Source: Pohlia nutans (lineage: Eukaryota > Streptophyta > Bryopsida > Bryales > Mniaceae). Taken from it: DNA of 64,000 bases. Of this stretch, positions 30,461 through 42,055 are shown piece by piece. Within the stretch, counting starts at the first letter, position 1, and each line of letters begins with the position of its first letter. A program made the position numbers and the translations under genes. Below the pieces are notes generated by a model that saw only the letters and a list, made by a program, of their open reading frames with translations, was not told the origin of the DNA and did not search any database. The stretch lies in contig CM040103.1 in NCBI GenBank assembly GCA_022496805.1, positions 23,164,820 through 23,228,819 of the forward strand. The letters are read 5' to 3'.

Positions 30461-32992
30461 ATGATGGCCTCTTTATTTATTTGGAGAGAGTGGTGCTCTC
30501 GCGTGCACCTTAACTGTTCGCTACGGAACCTGGAAATGGTGGCGGACCGGACAGGAGACCGGGTGGGAAACCGGATGTCGGGGGACGGGCCTCTGCCGGT
30601 CCCGGCCACGATCCGGGATTTGAATTGGGCCGCCTTAAATTGGGCGGCTCACAATTCATTCCTTCCCGGTTCCTCCATCCCTCCGCACGCACCATTTTTC
30701 ACAGTTCCGGAGAGCGCTAGGGTTTCCATTTTGCGCCCGGAGGTAGAGAGCAGTGAGCAACCGGCTTGTGAGGATTTTAAGCACTCCGGGAGGCAAGTAC
30801 TCTCCTCCGGACAGACGACGCATTGGAGTATCCGGCGCAGATCCGGAAGCTCCAGAGGAAACTCCTCCAGAGCCGGAAGAAGGAGAGCGAGTTGGCTGGA
30901 CAATTGCAGGGTCTTCGGGAGGAAGAGAGCGAATCAGCCGCTCTCTTGAAGGGTTTGGAGGAGGAGCTGCAACGGAAGGTAACCTACATTGCGAAGATGG
31001 AGGCACACGTTCAAAGGAACGAGTTGTAGATCCGGGAACAGGAAGATACCATCCGGAGAATAGGGGAGACGAGCCGCTAGTGCGTCACCAAGCTGTCGGG
31101 GTTGTTCCAATTGGATGGAGAGGCACAGATGAAGGCCCGATTGTATGACGAGCGGGTGGGCCTACCGGGATTGGAGGGAGCAGCCCGGATGAAGAATGTG
31201 GTCCGGGAGTACTCGGACATGGTGGAGACTTATTTGGTGGAATTCCGGGTACTGGCGGAGCACATAAGGGAGAGCTCTTCCGACGAGGAACTGGATCAGG
31301 AGGAGGCCGCCAACCGGGGTGAGAGGGTAGGTTCCGGGGATGGGCTGCAGGGTGTGTTTAACATGTTTGCAGATGCTCCTCAGGAGGGTGAGACCGATCG
31401 GTTGATGCGGATGGGGAGCTCAACGCAGGAGCACACCTCCCGGGCCGCACTGGATGTGGAACCAATCCACATGGTCAGACCCGCCGGAGTGAGCCCAGTG
31501 GAGGTCCGGGATCTATCAGAGGAGATGGAGGCAATGGGTGTTCAACCGGACAGGGCGGAAGGGCAAGAGGGTGGGCTAGGAGGTCACCCGGACGGCCAGC
31601 CGGGAGACGCGCGAGTGGGCGAGCCAACCAGAGGACAGCAGGTGGAGCAGCCGGCGGAGCACGGAGTGCGAGGAGATCGGCCGGCGGATCCGATTGTGGT
31701 AGACAGCCCGAAAGTCGAGGAGGGGTAGCCAATGGAGGTCGAGTAGCTGCCCGGGACCACCGGGGGTCCGGAATCAGTGGCCCGGACTTAGTAGATCCGG
31801 CCATTTAGAATAGGACTTTTTGAGTAGGTGGATTAGAAGACTTTTTGATGTAGATGACTTCTAGGGTTTAGGGTGTTAGTGGCGGCTTAGGATAGGAATT
31901 GAGCCGTGGAGGAAGCTCCCCGGATTTCCGGATCCCGGGAATGTAGAATCTGAGGATCTCCCGAATCCGGGCTTCGGGTTTGGCTTTTTATCAAGGAATG
32001 TTCTTCATTCCTTGGGTCTTTGTGTACTCTTGTTCCGTGTAAATGAGTAGAAACGCATATTCCTTTCACAAACTGTATGTGTATGCATATGTGTGTTTTG
32101 CTTGTGTTGTTACCCGGAACAGTGCCGCGACTAGTCCCTTGGTGGCTGGATGGATTAAGCCGGGTTCGAGCGTAGAGTCAGTTAAGAGATCGGATAGAAG
32201 ATTTGGAAGAGTTAGGATCGTTTGAATGTGGGGTTTTCTGTGTCCGGTTGCAGGTGGAAACCCGAGTTAGTGGCTGGGGGAGCAGGAGGGGGTACTCCGG
32301 TTCGCTCAGAACTCTTGGACGGGTAGTTCGGTAGAGGTTCCAGCATTCGGGTAGATCTTGCAACTGTAGAGTGCGGGAAAGCTAGAGTAAAATGACTCTT
32401 GAGGAATTCAACCTCTACCGGACACCCTGGAAACTGTCCATTCCAGTTAGCAAGTCGTTGTAGTATTTTGAGAGAGAAGGGGAAACCGGGTTGCGCTTGT
32501 GTGACTGGCTGTGGTTTGGGATAAGTCCATGGTTGAAGAGCAATTCGGAGAATACCCGGACTAGGGAGTTGAGTTTGGAGAACTGGGAGGTGGTGAATCC
32601 CCTGTCACGAAAATCACTAGGGCAGGGTGTGACTTTTAATCCAGCATCCTTAAAAATGCAAATGGAGAACCCTCTGAGGGAAAACAGAGGTTAAGGGGAA
32701 ACCAGGTTTGGTAGCTGGGTTAGACCGGTTAGAGTAGGATTGGTTAAGTTTCCAACCCGGACAGAAACCGGATCTAGCCATAGCCTGGTCAGTCAGTAGG
32801 GGGGATCCGGTTTTAGTACGAAAAAAAAGGGAGTTAGTTGGTGACTGGGAGAGAGCAGTCACCAATCCGGGTTAGTCTCCGGAAACTTCTCACTTCACAG
32901 AGTCTCCGCGGAACGATAACCCGGAAATCACCTCTACGAGCATTTCTTAATATAAAAAAGTGCGCTCTAGGGGAGTATCCGGTACCACGTTG
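30461..32992 (+). mobile_element. Transposon copy A encoding a coiled-coil gag-like protein (internally deleted)
   Basis: From about 30781 to 32992 this is homologous to the reverse complement of about 59995-62210 (copy B), including the C-terminal coding region and a long noncoding 3' part ending near CTCTAGGGGAGTATCCGG. Left of 30781 the sequence no longer matches the coding region of B and may be 5' untranslated DNA joined by a deletion; its left boundary is a guess because B runs off the window. No reverse transcriptase or transposase is present in either copy within the window. Confidence 0.65.
30781..31803 (+). pseudogene. C-terminal part of the gag-like protein in copy A
   Basis: The frame matches the C-terminal coiled coil and acidic tail of copy B: LEYPAQIRKLQRK, then EELQRKVTYI, then MKARLYDERVG and HMVRPAGVSPVEV. 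It carries TAG at 31027 (shared with B), TAG at 31078 where B has CAG, and TAG at 31726 where B has CAG. In-frame TGA and TAA occur just upstream of 30781. It is not translatable as one protein. Confidence 0.75.
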
Positions 32993-32999
32993 TCGTGAT

Positions 33000-33832
33000 G
33001 GAAATGCTTCCATCCACTACCGGAGATGGGTACTTTTATGACTGGGAGAATATGACTGGGGATGACAGGCGACTGTCGGCTGTCACATTCTGCGAGGGAA
33101 AAATTGTCGGCGGAAGCCAAATTAGACAATGTGACTGGTAGTCATATTTTGCAGTCATATTTGCCACGTGTACCGTATAAAGTGGGTGGGAGGGACGTAT
33201 ATCTTTGTAGGGAACGAGAGGGAACGAGTGGGAACGTTCCTGGGGAACTCACAGTCATATTTGGACGTCACTTTTTGCTCCTAGTCATATTTTGCAGTCA
33301 CATTTTTCCCTATAGTCGTAATTTTTTTTTTTTGGGCTGCGCATGATTATAAACACTGCCCGAGACAGTTTACATGTATATTGGCCCTCTCAATCACTGT
33401 ATAGTATGAGAATTTAAGGTATTAATTTTATAGGGAGAATTTGTGTCCAAAATTGAGTAGTTTTTCTTTTGTTTAGGGTAATTAGGAATTGGCCATCGGC
33501 ATTATTTTCATAATTGATTAATAAATGATCTATTCACACAATTCCATGGTAGAGCGGTTTAGGGTGGAGGTGGGGTTTTACATTGAGAAGGAATGTGTGG
33601 CAGAATTATTACGGGTTTTATAATTGTACGTGTCCGTGCCTGTATGTAGTGGTTTAGGGCAACTAACGTGAGAAGTCTGAAACTTATCGGTTTGGGAGGT
33701 TGAAGTGAATGTGTGGTGCATGGCCAAGTGCTAATTACACAATTTCATGTGAATATATGTATATATATTTATATATAGATCGGTCCAGCGGGTAGACTGT
33801 TCACAACTGTATGTGAATGAATAAAGACTCGG
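33000..33832. other. A+T-rich stretch with clustered AGTCATATTT motifs
   Basis: Bases 33045-33320 contain at least six copies of AGTCAYATTT or its complement, a feature also seen in the introns and 5' side of the CACTA gene. A T-run follows at 33311. No gene from 33330 to 33832. Confidence 0.5.
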
Positions 33833-34709
33833 TCAATCCTGCTCTGAGTCGCAATAATCTAAATCATCTACCGATGTGTCATCTTGTCCGAGGCGTTCTA
33901 ATGCTTTAGCCACCACGTCCGGAGCTACTTCCACTGCGTTGTTTAAAATAGGTGTTTGGGGTATGAGATCCGAATCCAAGCCTGTGGCTTCAAGTTCGGG
34001 AAAATCACTTGCTCTCCCCAAGGATATGCACCGTACTTCATCCGTGAGTTGGTGGTTCGAGAATGTCCGAACTCCTCGTGGTTCTTTACGCATCACAACC
34101 TCCCATCCACGCTTGGCCACATCCGGTGCAAAAAAAACCTGTTCAATGTGGAGCGGGAAGGCAAATGACTGTGCAGAGTTTGGGATCAACCTCTGGAAGT
34201 TTACGGTAGTGAACCCGTAATCATCGCGCTTCATGGTGGCGCCATCTCCTCTCATGTTTGCAACCACCCAGTTGCAATAGAGGACCACCACCTCATACTG
34301 TCCATAGTCCACTGAAATGATTTCCTCCACCCACCCCACGTACTCTAACTCCACAGCCCGGAGGTTTGTATCCTTGCTACCCGCGCGACAAAGTTGTCGA
34401 AAGGTTGCGGCTACCCCCGAGTCCGCGGTTGTCAAATGCGTCTCTGCACTCCGCACACGGACGTGGTTCCCATATGCATACATTGATCGATACGTCTTAG
34501 CTACGTCTGATGGAGGTAGCATCAAGGCCCTCACGTCTTGGGGGACCTCCTCGTCCCCATCTTCTATAGGCCGTATCACAGCCTTCGGAAACCATACATG
34601 GAACTCTTCATCGTACATCTCCGAAGGGTACACTACCCTAGCCTTCTTCTTCTTGCGCCTATACTCGTTACGCTCCGCTTCCCGACGTGCCATGTCATCC
34701 TCGTGTTTC
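33833..34709 (-). CDS. CACTA (En/Spm) TNP2-like transposase, C-terminal exon (DUF4216-like)
   Basis: Reading leftward, an acceptor GCTTACAG (34717-34710) opens an exon whose first base completes the split Arg codon left by the previous exon. The N-terminal part is very basic (RREAERNEYRRKKKKARVV). The later segment VVVLYCNWVVANM, DDYGFTTVNF and FPLHIEQVFFAPD is the DUF4216-type region that follows TNP2 domains in plant CACTA proteins. The exon ends in an acidic tail and a TAG at 33833. It is the last exon of the gene that starts near 39129. Confidence 0.75.
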
Positions 34710-35041
34710 CTGTAAGCAAAAGAGTTCAATATGGTCACTTTCATCTTCACATAATATTCGGGGTTTAGGATGTAGTATATAGCCCAGATTGGCTGCTCGT
34801 GGCAACCACTGCATTACCGGGTGCAGATCTAGTGGGGTTTAGGGTGCAGTCTCTAACATATCTGGGGGCAGTCACTTATATCACGATGCCCCGTTTCAAA
34901 AGATATTGCCTTGAGTCACGGATATCATTGCCATCACTGAGGGTAGTCACACTGTGTACAATTATTTAAACATTTATTTGCAATGGAGCTTACTTATTGC
35001 ACATAACTTAACTTACTTCCTACCGTGTGATGTGAACTCAC

Positions 35042-35940
35042 CTCCTCCAATCTTCCAACGGTGCCGCGTTGGTCACCACGAACTCGTGAATCCATCCTCA
35101 AAGGTTTGGTGACAAGTAGCGAGTGCGCTCGTTGCCTTCGAGGATCTCGTCGTACATCGCTGGGTCTTCTTTATCGTCCCACACTCTTCGAGTAGTAGTC
35201 GTATACTCTTGCATATACTCGGTGCAGAACCCCAATGCCTCAACTATAGCATAGCCGCGGGCCATGCTACCTTCTGGTTTATCTCGATTTCGAATGTAGG
35301 CTTTGAGTGTCTTCAAATATCTCTCAATAGGGTACATCCATCGTGTATGGACGGGACCACAGATTTCCACTTCCTCCACAAGGTGCAACACCAAGTGGCT
35401 CATAATGTCGAAGAATGACGGTGGGAACTCCTTCTCCAACATGCATAATGCGATGACCGCTTCGCTCCTCATATCTTCTATAGCCTTCGGATCGATGGTC
35501 TTTGCACATATCCTCCGGAATACTCGGCTCAACATTATTATTGCCGTTCGAACTTCCTTTGCCAATGTAGTGCGTACACACAGCGGCAGCACCTGCTGGA
35601 GGAGGACATGGTAGTCATGTGATTTAAGCCCTTTGATTTGCCCATTCGTGTTCACACGCTTCTTCAGCTGCCCGACGTATTTAGATGGGGTTCGCAAGGA
35701 ACGCAATTGGTCCACAAAGACCTTACGCTCTTCTTCCGTAAGAACGTATGATGACCGAGGTAAGATGACGCTGTCGTGTTTTTTTCCGCGTACGGGCCAT
35801 AGATGTTTCCGTATACCCGCTTCCTTCATATCAAGACGAACTCCTAGTGTGTCCTTCTCTCCGAATATAGTCTTCATAATATTTTCGGCAATGTTTTTTT
35901 CACAATGCATGACATCCAATGTGTGTCGGATGAGAAGATC
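35042..35940 (-). CDS. CACTA TNP2-like transposase, middle exon (DUF4218), one in-frame TGA
   Basis: The exon starts after CTATACAG at 35948-35941 with the LLIRHTLDVMHCEKN segment that continues TNP2 domains. DUF4218 hallmarks follow: GPVHTRWMYPIERYLKTLKA, then RNRDKPEGSMARGY and EALGFCTEYM. An in-frame TGA lies at 35098-35100; the same frame continues with HEFVVTNAAPLEDW to a GTGAGT donor at 35041. The stop is therefore a point lesion (CGA to TGA would do it), not a true C-terminus. Phase is consistent on both sides. Confidence 0.75.
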
Positions 35941-36188
35941 CTGTATAGTTACTCCACAGAGTCACATATTACATTCCATGCAGTACATCATGAAACTGTG
36001 TAGTCACATTCCGCGTCTCATCACCACACTGAGTCCTAAACTAGATTCCTAAATTCTGAGATGCACTGTACATAGTCATATTCCATGACACCTCACTGCA
36101 TTCGATCAGTTTGGATTTAGGGTCCACGCATGATAATATCGCTGTCTACGGTCATGTCAATGTACAAGACTGCGCTAGATACACTTAC

Positions 36189-37794
36189 TTTCCAATAGGG
36201 AAGGTCAAAAAGACAAGTCCTCCTCTTCACCCCGTGTTCGTGTACGGGGTCTGGCGTTTGTCGTCCTTTGTTCGTGTGCATCTTGCTTGTCCACTCTGCT
36301 CGAGCCATCGCAAACGCCAAGTGCCCTCCACCGCTCATCCTTCGCGGTGGAGGTCTCATGTCGGGTTGACCATCAAAATTTGCCCTTTGTCGCCTCCATT
36401 GGTGCGCCATCGGCAATTGCCGTCTATGCCCAAGGTATACATTCTTCTTCAATGCTTTCGAGCGCCGAGTAACTACGTTGGGGCCACACACGGGACACGC
36501 CTTGTATCCTTTCGTGACTTGGCCAGAAATCAATCCGTATGCCGGAAAATCGTTCACTGTCCACAGTAGCATACCTCGGAGCTTGAATGTTTTGTCGCCG
36601 GAGTGTGATTGCGACCCATCCACGCATTCGGTCCCTTCCCATAGCTCTTGTAGCTCCTCCATTAACGGTGCGAGGTAAACATCCACATTTTTGTCCGTCA
36701 CACTTTCTTTTCCGGATATTAATAGGGTTAGCATCAAAAAGAAGTTCTTGGTCACGAGCCACGGGGGAAGATTGTAGTTTAGCATCACCACGGGCCACGT
36801 GGAGTGGCTAAGGCTTTGGTTACGGAATGGGTTCACTCCATCTAGTGCCAAACCTAGCCTAACGTTGCGTCCTTCTTTCGCAAACTCCGGCCATTTACTA
36901 TTCACGTGCTTCCATGCCTTTGAGTCAACCACGGATCTCATCACCTTGTCCTTTCTTTTTCCGTCCACGTGCCACTTCATGAGCTCCGCTAGCCGTGTGC
37001 AACTGTACATTCTTCGCAAACGAGGGATCAACGGAAAATGAAGCAAAACTTTGACCAGTACCGATTTGGAGTTGTCTATGTACCGGGATTTGTGGCATAT
37101 AGGGCACTCCGTCGCACCCTCCAATTCTTTTCGAAATAAACAACACCCATCTCTACACGCATGTATGGTGTTGTAGTACAACCCCAATTTCATCAACAAA
37201 CACTTCGCTTCGTAGAAGGTTTTCGGAAGTGTGTTGCCCTTGGGCAATATTGACTCGTGCAATAACTTCAACAATTTGTCCACAAAGCTGTTGGATACGC
37301 CAAAAGTGGTGCAACAATTAAGTACCATGAGGATAGAGGTGAGACGATCGGATGAGCTCCCTGCATAAAGCGGAGTCCTTGCTTCGCTTAAAAGGACATC
37401 TAGTACTATGCCACTAGGGTCCTTGATGTTCATCGTTGTCCCGCTTGACTCCATAGGGTCGTTATTGTCCTCCATTCCGTTTTCGCTACCTTCGTCGTGA
37501 CTTGGTGGGAAGGCATCCTCCCAGACCGGGGCCATTTCATTGAACTCCACATCAAATCCGTCATGCATGGAAGGGTTGGTATCGCTCCCCCCTAAGTTCA
37601 CGTTGTCATATTTGTTGAAGCACTCTGCCACCATGCGTAAAACATCTACTTCCCCGGCTTCTTCGCCGTCAATGCTAGGACTGGACGGGGGCTCACTACC
37701 TTGCCCACTGCTTGGTGCACTAGGGGTCAAGTTCAAGGGGCTGTACTCGTCCTGTAGTTCCAAGGACAACACATTGGATGTCACATTCCAAAGT
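36189..37794 (-). CDS. CACTA TNP2-like transposase, main exon (Transposase_21 / TNP2 domain)
   Basis: Recognisable TNP2 segments in order are LALDGVNPFRNQSLSHSTWP, VVMLNYNLPPWL, VDVYLAPLMEEL, LLWTVNDFPAYGLISGQVTKG, YKACPVCG and YLGHRRQLPMAHQWRR. The exon ends after FDLPYWK with a consensus GTAAGT donor (36188-36183), exactly where the next exon takes up the conserved LLIRHTLDVMH. The N-terminal 130 residues are acidic and low in complexity. There is no in-frame ATG at the start; an acceptor TCATCAG (before 37794) fits an upstream exon, as does another AG at the position just after the upstream TAG. This is the DNA-cutting protein of an En/Spm-type element. Confidence 0.8.
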
Positions 37795-38208
37795 CTGATG
37801 ATAAGCTACATGATGCATGCAGTTCCTAGTTCAGAGCGCTCCTTGTTATTGCATCCACGTGCGCCGGGGAGTGTGTCGATGTTGTTTTAGTCTTGTTGTT
37901 TTAGTTTTAGTCTTGTTTGCATTGAGGGTCACATCGTAGACATCATACGCAACATATGACTAGCTGGCATTCTATTACAGTGTTAAGTAGTGACTAACTG
38001 TAGTCACTTTGGGAAAACGTGACTGACAGTTGTCACATTACAGTTGTCACATTGTAGTCATTTTGGACGATAAGTATACGTTTACAGTTTACAGTGCAGT
38101 GATAAGAAGTGACTGTCTGTAGTCATTTTGGGAAAATTCAAGATAGACACTATACATATTACAGAGACAGTCTCAGACTATCTTCCTGCCGTTTGGGCAT
38201 ATAGTCAT

Positions 38209-38817
38209 TTACCGTACACTACTCGGACTTAGAGGGTAATGCGCATAGAGTTCTTCTCCGGCAACAATGTCCCTTGTTGCTATGGTAATTACATATCCCC
38301 ATTCCTCGTGGTTCCACGGTTTAGGCAGCATGCAATACTCCCACATCACATTGCCTATTTTGGAGCGCTCGGCGGAACTATTAATGAATCCAGCGACATT
38401 TCCTTTCTCTACATCTCCGTCGATATACAGGCCCGACTCTGCGCGCATTACATACGATTTCATTCGGGATTGTGCTTTGCTCAAAATTTTGAATTCCGCC
38501 GACGTGTACTGCGCTCCTACAAAAGGAAGCAGTTCCTCACCCTCTTTGGCTGGTTGCATTGCAAAGAGACCCCAACCCTTGAAGCGGTATTTAGACACTT
38601 TCACTTGCCATTCCCTTTTCCAAAATACGAATGGAGTTAGCTTCGGTATGGGCCCGTCGCACCATTGTCCATCATACACGTCTGACCGCCACTTCTGCAA
38701 TCGAGAAATTCGCGCGGATGTTGAAGTAGGTCTGGCGCTCTGGGAGGATTGTGGTTGGCTTAGAAACTTGGTCAGCGATGTCAAACTTGCGGCTCTTACT
38801 AAGGGTCTCCATCGGGC
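38209..38817 (-). CDS. SET-domain exon embedded in the CACTA gene
   Basis: The frame carries a SET-type methyltransferase fold: KVSKYRFKGWGLFA (the GxG S-adenosylmethionine motif), LLPFVGAQY, YIDGDVEKGNVAGFINSS (the FINxS counterpart of the RFINHS motif), then NVMW, YVITIATRDIVAGEELYAHY with the C-terminal tyrosine. It lies between the N-terminal zinc exon and the TNP2 exon on the same strand. An acceptor (TATGTAG before 38817) is phase 0 with the upstream donor. A possible donor ACG|GTAAAT at 38213/38212 leaves two bases that the TNP2 acceptor at 37794 would complete. Otherwise the frame ends with its own TAA at 38209-38211. Either it is an exon of the transposase or a gene captured in an intron. 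Confidence 0.7.
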   Translation of the reverse strand, partial: ARWRPLVRAASLTSLTKFLSQPQSSQSARPTSTSARISRLQKWRSDVYDGQWCDGPIPKLTPFVFWKREWQVKVSKYRFKGWGLFAMQPAKEGEELLPFVGAQYTSAEFKILSKAQSRMKSYVMRAESGLYIDGDVEKGNVAGFINSSAERSKIGNVMWEYCMLPKPWNHEEWGYVITIATRDIVAGEELYAHYPLSPSSVR

Positions 38818-38931
38818 CTACATAATTCATTCACACATGTTTTTTTATACCAAATCACTGTACGTAGAACCACGTCGCGTTGCTTACTAAGGAATGGGTA
38901 CGCAGTTGAAATCATAGGTCTCATTACTTAC

Positions 38932-39129
38932 CAATATTGAAGTTGTGAAAACTGGATCCCTTCTTCTAGTGCGAAGATGCTTCCGAATCGTCGCTCGGTC
39001 GAGGACTTTTCCTCCAGCACATTCCATGCATGGGCAGGGGTACCTCGTTAATCGCATGGAGTCTGCTTGGATCTCTTCCTCTTGCCATAATTGGAGATGA
39101 TTCAAGCGCTCCTGTTGTCCTTCTTCCAT
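38932..39129 (-). CDS. N-terminal zinc-binding exon of the CACTA gene (Transpos_assoc-like)
   Basis: The ATG at 39129 opens a frame with RYPCPCMECAGGKVLDRATI followed by RKHLRTRRRDPVF. The CxCxxC..HL pattern is that of the transposase-associated domain usually found at the N-terminus of TNP2 proteins. The exon ends at a consensus GTAAGT donor (38931-38926) in phase 0. Upstream in-frame codons reach 39204 without an ATG. Confidence 0.6.
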
Positions 39130-39204
39130 CCTACGGAAAAAAATCGAGCAACGACGTAGGGTGACATGGTGCTTTGAGGCATATACAATACTATAGTTAT
39201 ACAC

Positions 39205-41017
39205 TCTAAAGGAGGGTGCAGTCAGTAATCTTAGGCATATCTTGTAGCTTAGGAAAATTACAGTAGGGAGTCATTCAAGGCTACAGAGTACTGTGCATGA
39301 CTAGATGGCGTCATGACGATGACTCTAGAGTGTTATATAATCCCAAAGTGTCACATAAATCACTTCACTAATTCATTTTAGGAAATTTTTTGTTTGCTTC
39401 CTTCCTTGTTTTATATAAGAATTGATTGAATAATATTGGTGGTATGCACGACGTTTGGATCTGGGAGTCGCTATTTCTATGTCTATCGTCACTTTAATTT
39501 CATTTAAATTATGCAGTCATGATGTACCAAACTATTTCGTATGGAAATCATTCACTACATGAGTAGACAGAACCATAGATGAAGAAGTAACACATCAGTG
39601 ATATTCCTGAGGCATCCCTACTAATGCAAAACTAAATGAAAAACTTATCCACCAACCCAAGTTCATATTCTTGCACTCCTTCCATACACCCCTCCTTTTG
39701 CGCAATTACACAGAAGTGGTCTATATAACATTCATATGATATGAATTGTACTTAGTAAATATGTAGAATACCATTGTGAACTTATGACTCAGTACTGTCT
39801 GCTCTATGCTTTACTACGAATCACCGACACGTGGCCCTATCCCGAAGAAATGACTATATGCGCCTTAAGTCTCTAAAACAATGGACGTTTGTAGCATTGG
39901 AGTGTGTACTATCTTGTTCCACGGAGCTGTCATCTTCTTCTTCAATACTACAACTTCCTTCATCTAAGGAGTTTGCAGTGCGGTTTTCAATATATGTCAG
40001 TGCTATCTGATCGTGTGTCTTCTCGGGAAGTTCACAGAAGCAGAACTCTGGAGGGAATATGGTGGAAGATTTGGGCTCATGGCGACATGCCAGGCGTTTT
40101 TTTTTCTAATTCTGCCGTCCAAAGACAGCGCGTCCTGAGGGGATGGAAGCCTACAATTGCAGTTAGGATTCCGAACCCAACGAAGTACTATGTATCTGAG
40201 ACATTTGCAGTCTTCGCAAATGTGTCTATGATTTCCACACATGTACATTCGGGTGACAAATGTCCATGATGTGAACCTATACAAGCAATACTGGACCTCA
40301 GAAGTACTACGGGAATCTGCAGACATTTTGTGGTATGATGTGAAATTGCCAAAGAGGTGTGTAGCTGGAACCTGTCAATCGCATACACTTTGATGTCGGA
40401 AGTCAATTCGTCCTGTTAACACAACTGATGACAGATGTGACGTCCACCGTGTACGTTAGAGTAAAGGGTTACCTGCATGCTCCACCGGCAACGTAGACAG
40501 TGTTATTTATATTGTGAAGCATAATCGGCAACAAGGACACATTTTTCCATTTGACAAGAGACTTTTCTTGGACTAATCTTTCATAGTGCTTTTTAGATCA
40601 TCTAGCGTGTAGGAATGGTTAAATCAGGTGTGCTGGTTCATCAACTTGCTTACATTTTGGTTCTTCAAGTAGGTGGAGATAGTTATTTTACCCTAGTACT
40701 GGTGCACTCCTCTTTACTCAGATAACGAGCTTGTGAAAACCAGTTTTGTGCACACCATTTGGGTGTCAAGGTCTACGACTTTCAAGAGCGAGTTATACTG
40801 AACTACAGAGTCATTGACATGACTATAGAGCGTCATCTATATGACTAGGGAGTGTTGTATAAGGGAGTGGTGTCACGAAGATGACCCTGCTCAGTCGTCT
40901 CTGTGTCGCCTGGCTTGGTCAACGGAGATACACGTGGCACCAGTTGACCAAGCGACCATCACTCAAGCAATACTCACGGCGTACTACAGAGTTTTGCAGA
41001 GTTCTCAAGCACCGTGA
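39205..41017. other. Region between the CACTA gene and the plus-strand gene
   Basis: Noncoding as far as I can tell. A cysteine-rich minus-strand frame at 40003-40326 has no start in a good context and no recognised domain. Repeated phrases with GACTATAGAGCGTCAT, ACTACAGAGTCATTGACA and GAGTGTTGTATAAG occur at 39290-39345 and 40795-40870, and could be subterminal repeats of the element. Confidence 0.35.
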
Positions 41018-41148
41018 ATGATGGCGCCTTCACCCCCCGCATACGAGCGCCTGAGGAGCAGTCGCATCGAAGAGAACAACGGAGTTTTGAAGAACTTGGG
41101 GTTGCCGTCGCTTTCAAAACAAACCTTCAAGAAGCCAAAAGACAAGAG
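41018..41148 (+). CDS. First exon of an unknown gene with a YERLRxxRIEEN motif
   Basis: Tandem ATGs at 41018 and 41021 open a frame with AYERLRSSRIEENNGVLKN and LGLPSLSK, ending at a GTGAGT donor after 41148. This YExxRxxRIxEN..L..LGL pattern recurs in plant nuclear proteins of transposon neighbourhoods, though I cannot name the family. The motif is basic-amphipathic and could bind DNA. The next exon may be 41711-42055. Confidence 0.4.
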
Positions 41149-41710
41149 GTGAGTGATTACCTGTGTGGTGTGACGTCCTTGAATTTGTGAATTGCGCTCT
41201 TCCTTTGTATTCCGTCCTTGCTGAAACGAGGAGGTAGAGGTTGCCGACCTTGCCGATTCTCCTTGTCGAGGTTGCCGAATGTGTGAACTAGGTTGCCTAG
41301 GGTTTGCGACCTTGTCGAAGTTGAATGTCGAGCTGGCGACCTTGCCGATTCTCTCTGTCGAGGCACCCGCCCGCCAGGTCGTCGCACCTTGCTGAAATCT
41401 CCTGGCTGGCTTGTGCGGTACTCCTAGTGCCGGAACTCCTTGCCGAAATCTCCTGCCGCATGCGGTACTCCTAGTGCCGAAACTCGCCCTTGTCCGTGTA
41501 CTCCTTGCTGGGTTCTAGTAGTTATGGTCCTGAAACAAGTACTGCGCCGTGCGGAGTGGGGGAACATGAGGTCCCTTTGGTCTGTCGTTGAAACCCTAAC
41601 TGCATCAAAACCCTAAGCTTGAAAACCCTAGTCTGCTTTGCAGTCATATTGGCAGGCAGTTGTGACTCTCTGGAGTCACACATCGCTCCCATTGTGACCC
41701 CGAGTAGTCG

Positions 41711-42055
41711 TATATTTGTATGGATATGGATAATTTTGTTAGTAAATTGATTAGAGATGTTGCTAATATGCCGGATGAGAAGCAAATTGAAGTATTCCGC
41801 GCAATTGCGTGTTTCCCGGCAATTACGATGCCGGTGTTGGAAATGACTTCCATTGAGATCGCGGATGTTGTTGAGAGCAGTCGCACCGTGCCCTTGCAAG
41901 AGCCTCTCGCCGCCAAGCCAACGCGCACGCAACAAACGCAGAAGAAGCTCCTAACCGACTACGACTGTGACGACGAGGAAGATGGTGAGGACGAACGCGT
42001 GGAGGAGCCATTGAAGACAACACGAAGAAAGGCAAGAATTTCATCTCCAATTTGA
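41711..42055 (+). CDS. Possible second exon of the gene at 41018 (helical, acidic C-terminus)
   Basis: After an AG at 41709-41710 the frame runs through an ATG at 41732 with FVSKLIRDVANMPDEKQIEV, then a Thr/Gln-rich linker, an acidic patch (DYDCDDEEDGEDERVEEP) and a basic end, stopping at 42053-42055. Composition suggests a nuclear protein. Linkage to exon 1 is by position and strand only. Another acidic frame at 43395-43614 could be a later exon. Confidence 0.35.
   Translation, partial: YICMDMDNFVSKLIRDVANMPDEKQIEVFRAIACFPAITMPVLEMTSIEIADVVESSRTVPLQEPLAAKPTRTQQTQKKLLTDYDCDDEEDGEDERVEEPLKTTRRKARISSPI

Noticed and set aside
40003..40326. Cysteine-rich minus-strand frame as a zinc-finger exon of the CACTA gene
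   Set aside because: Cys spacing fits no domain I can name and no splice link to 39129 was found.
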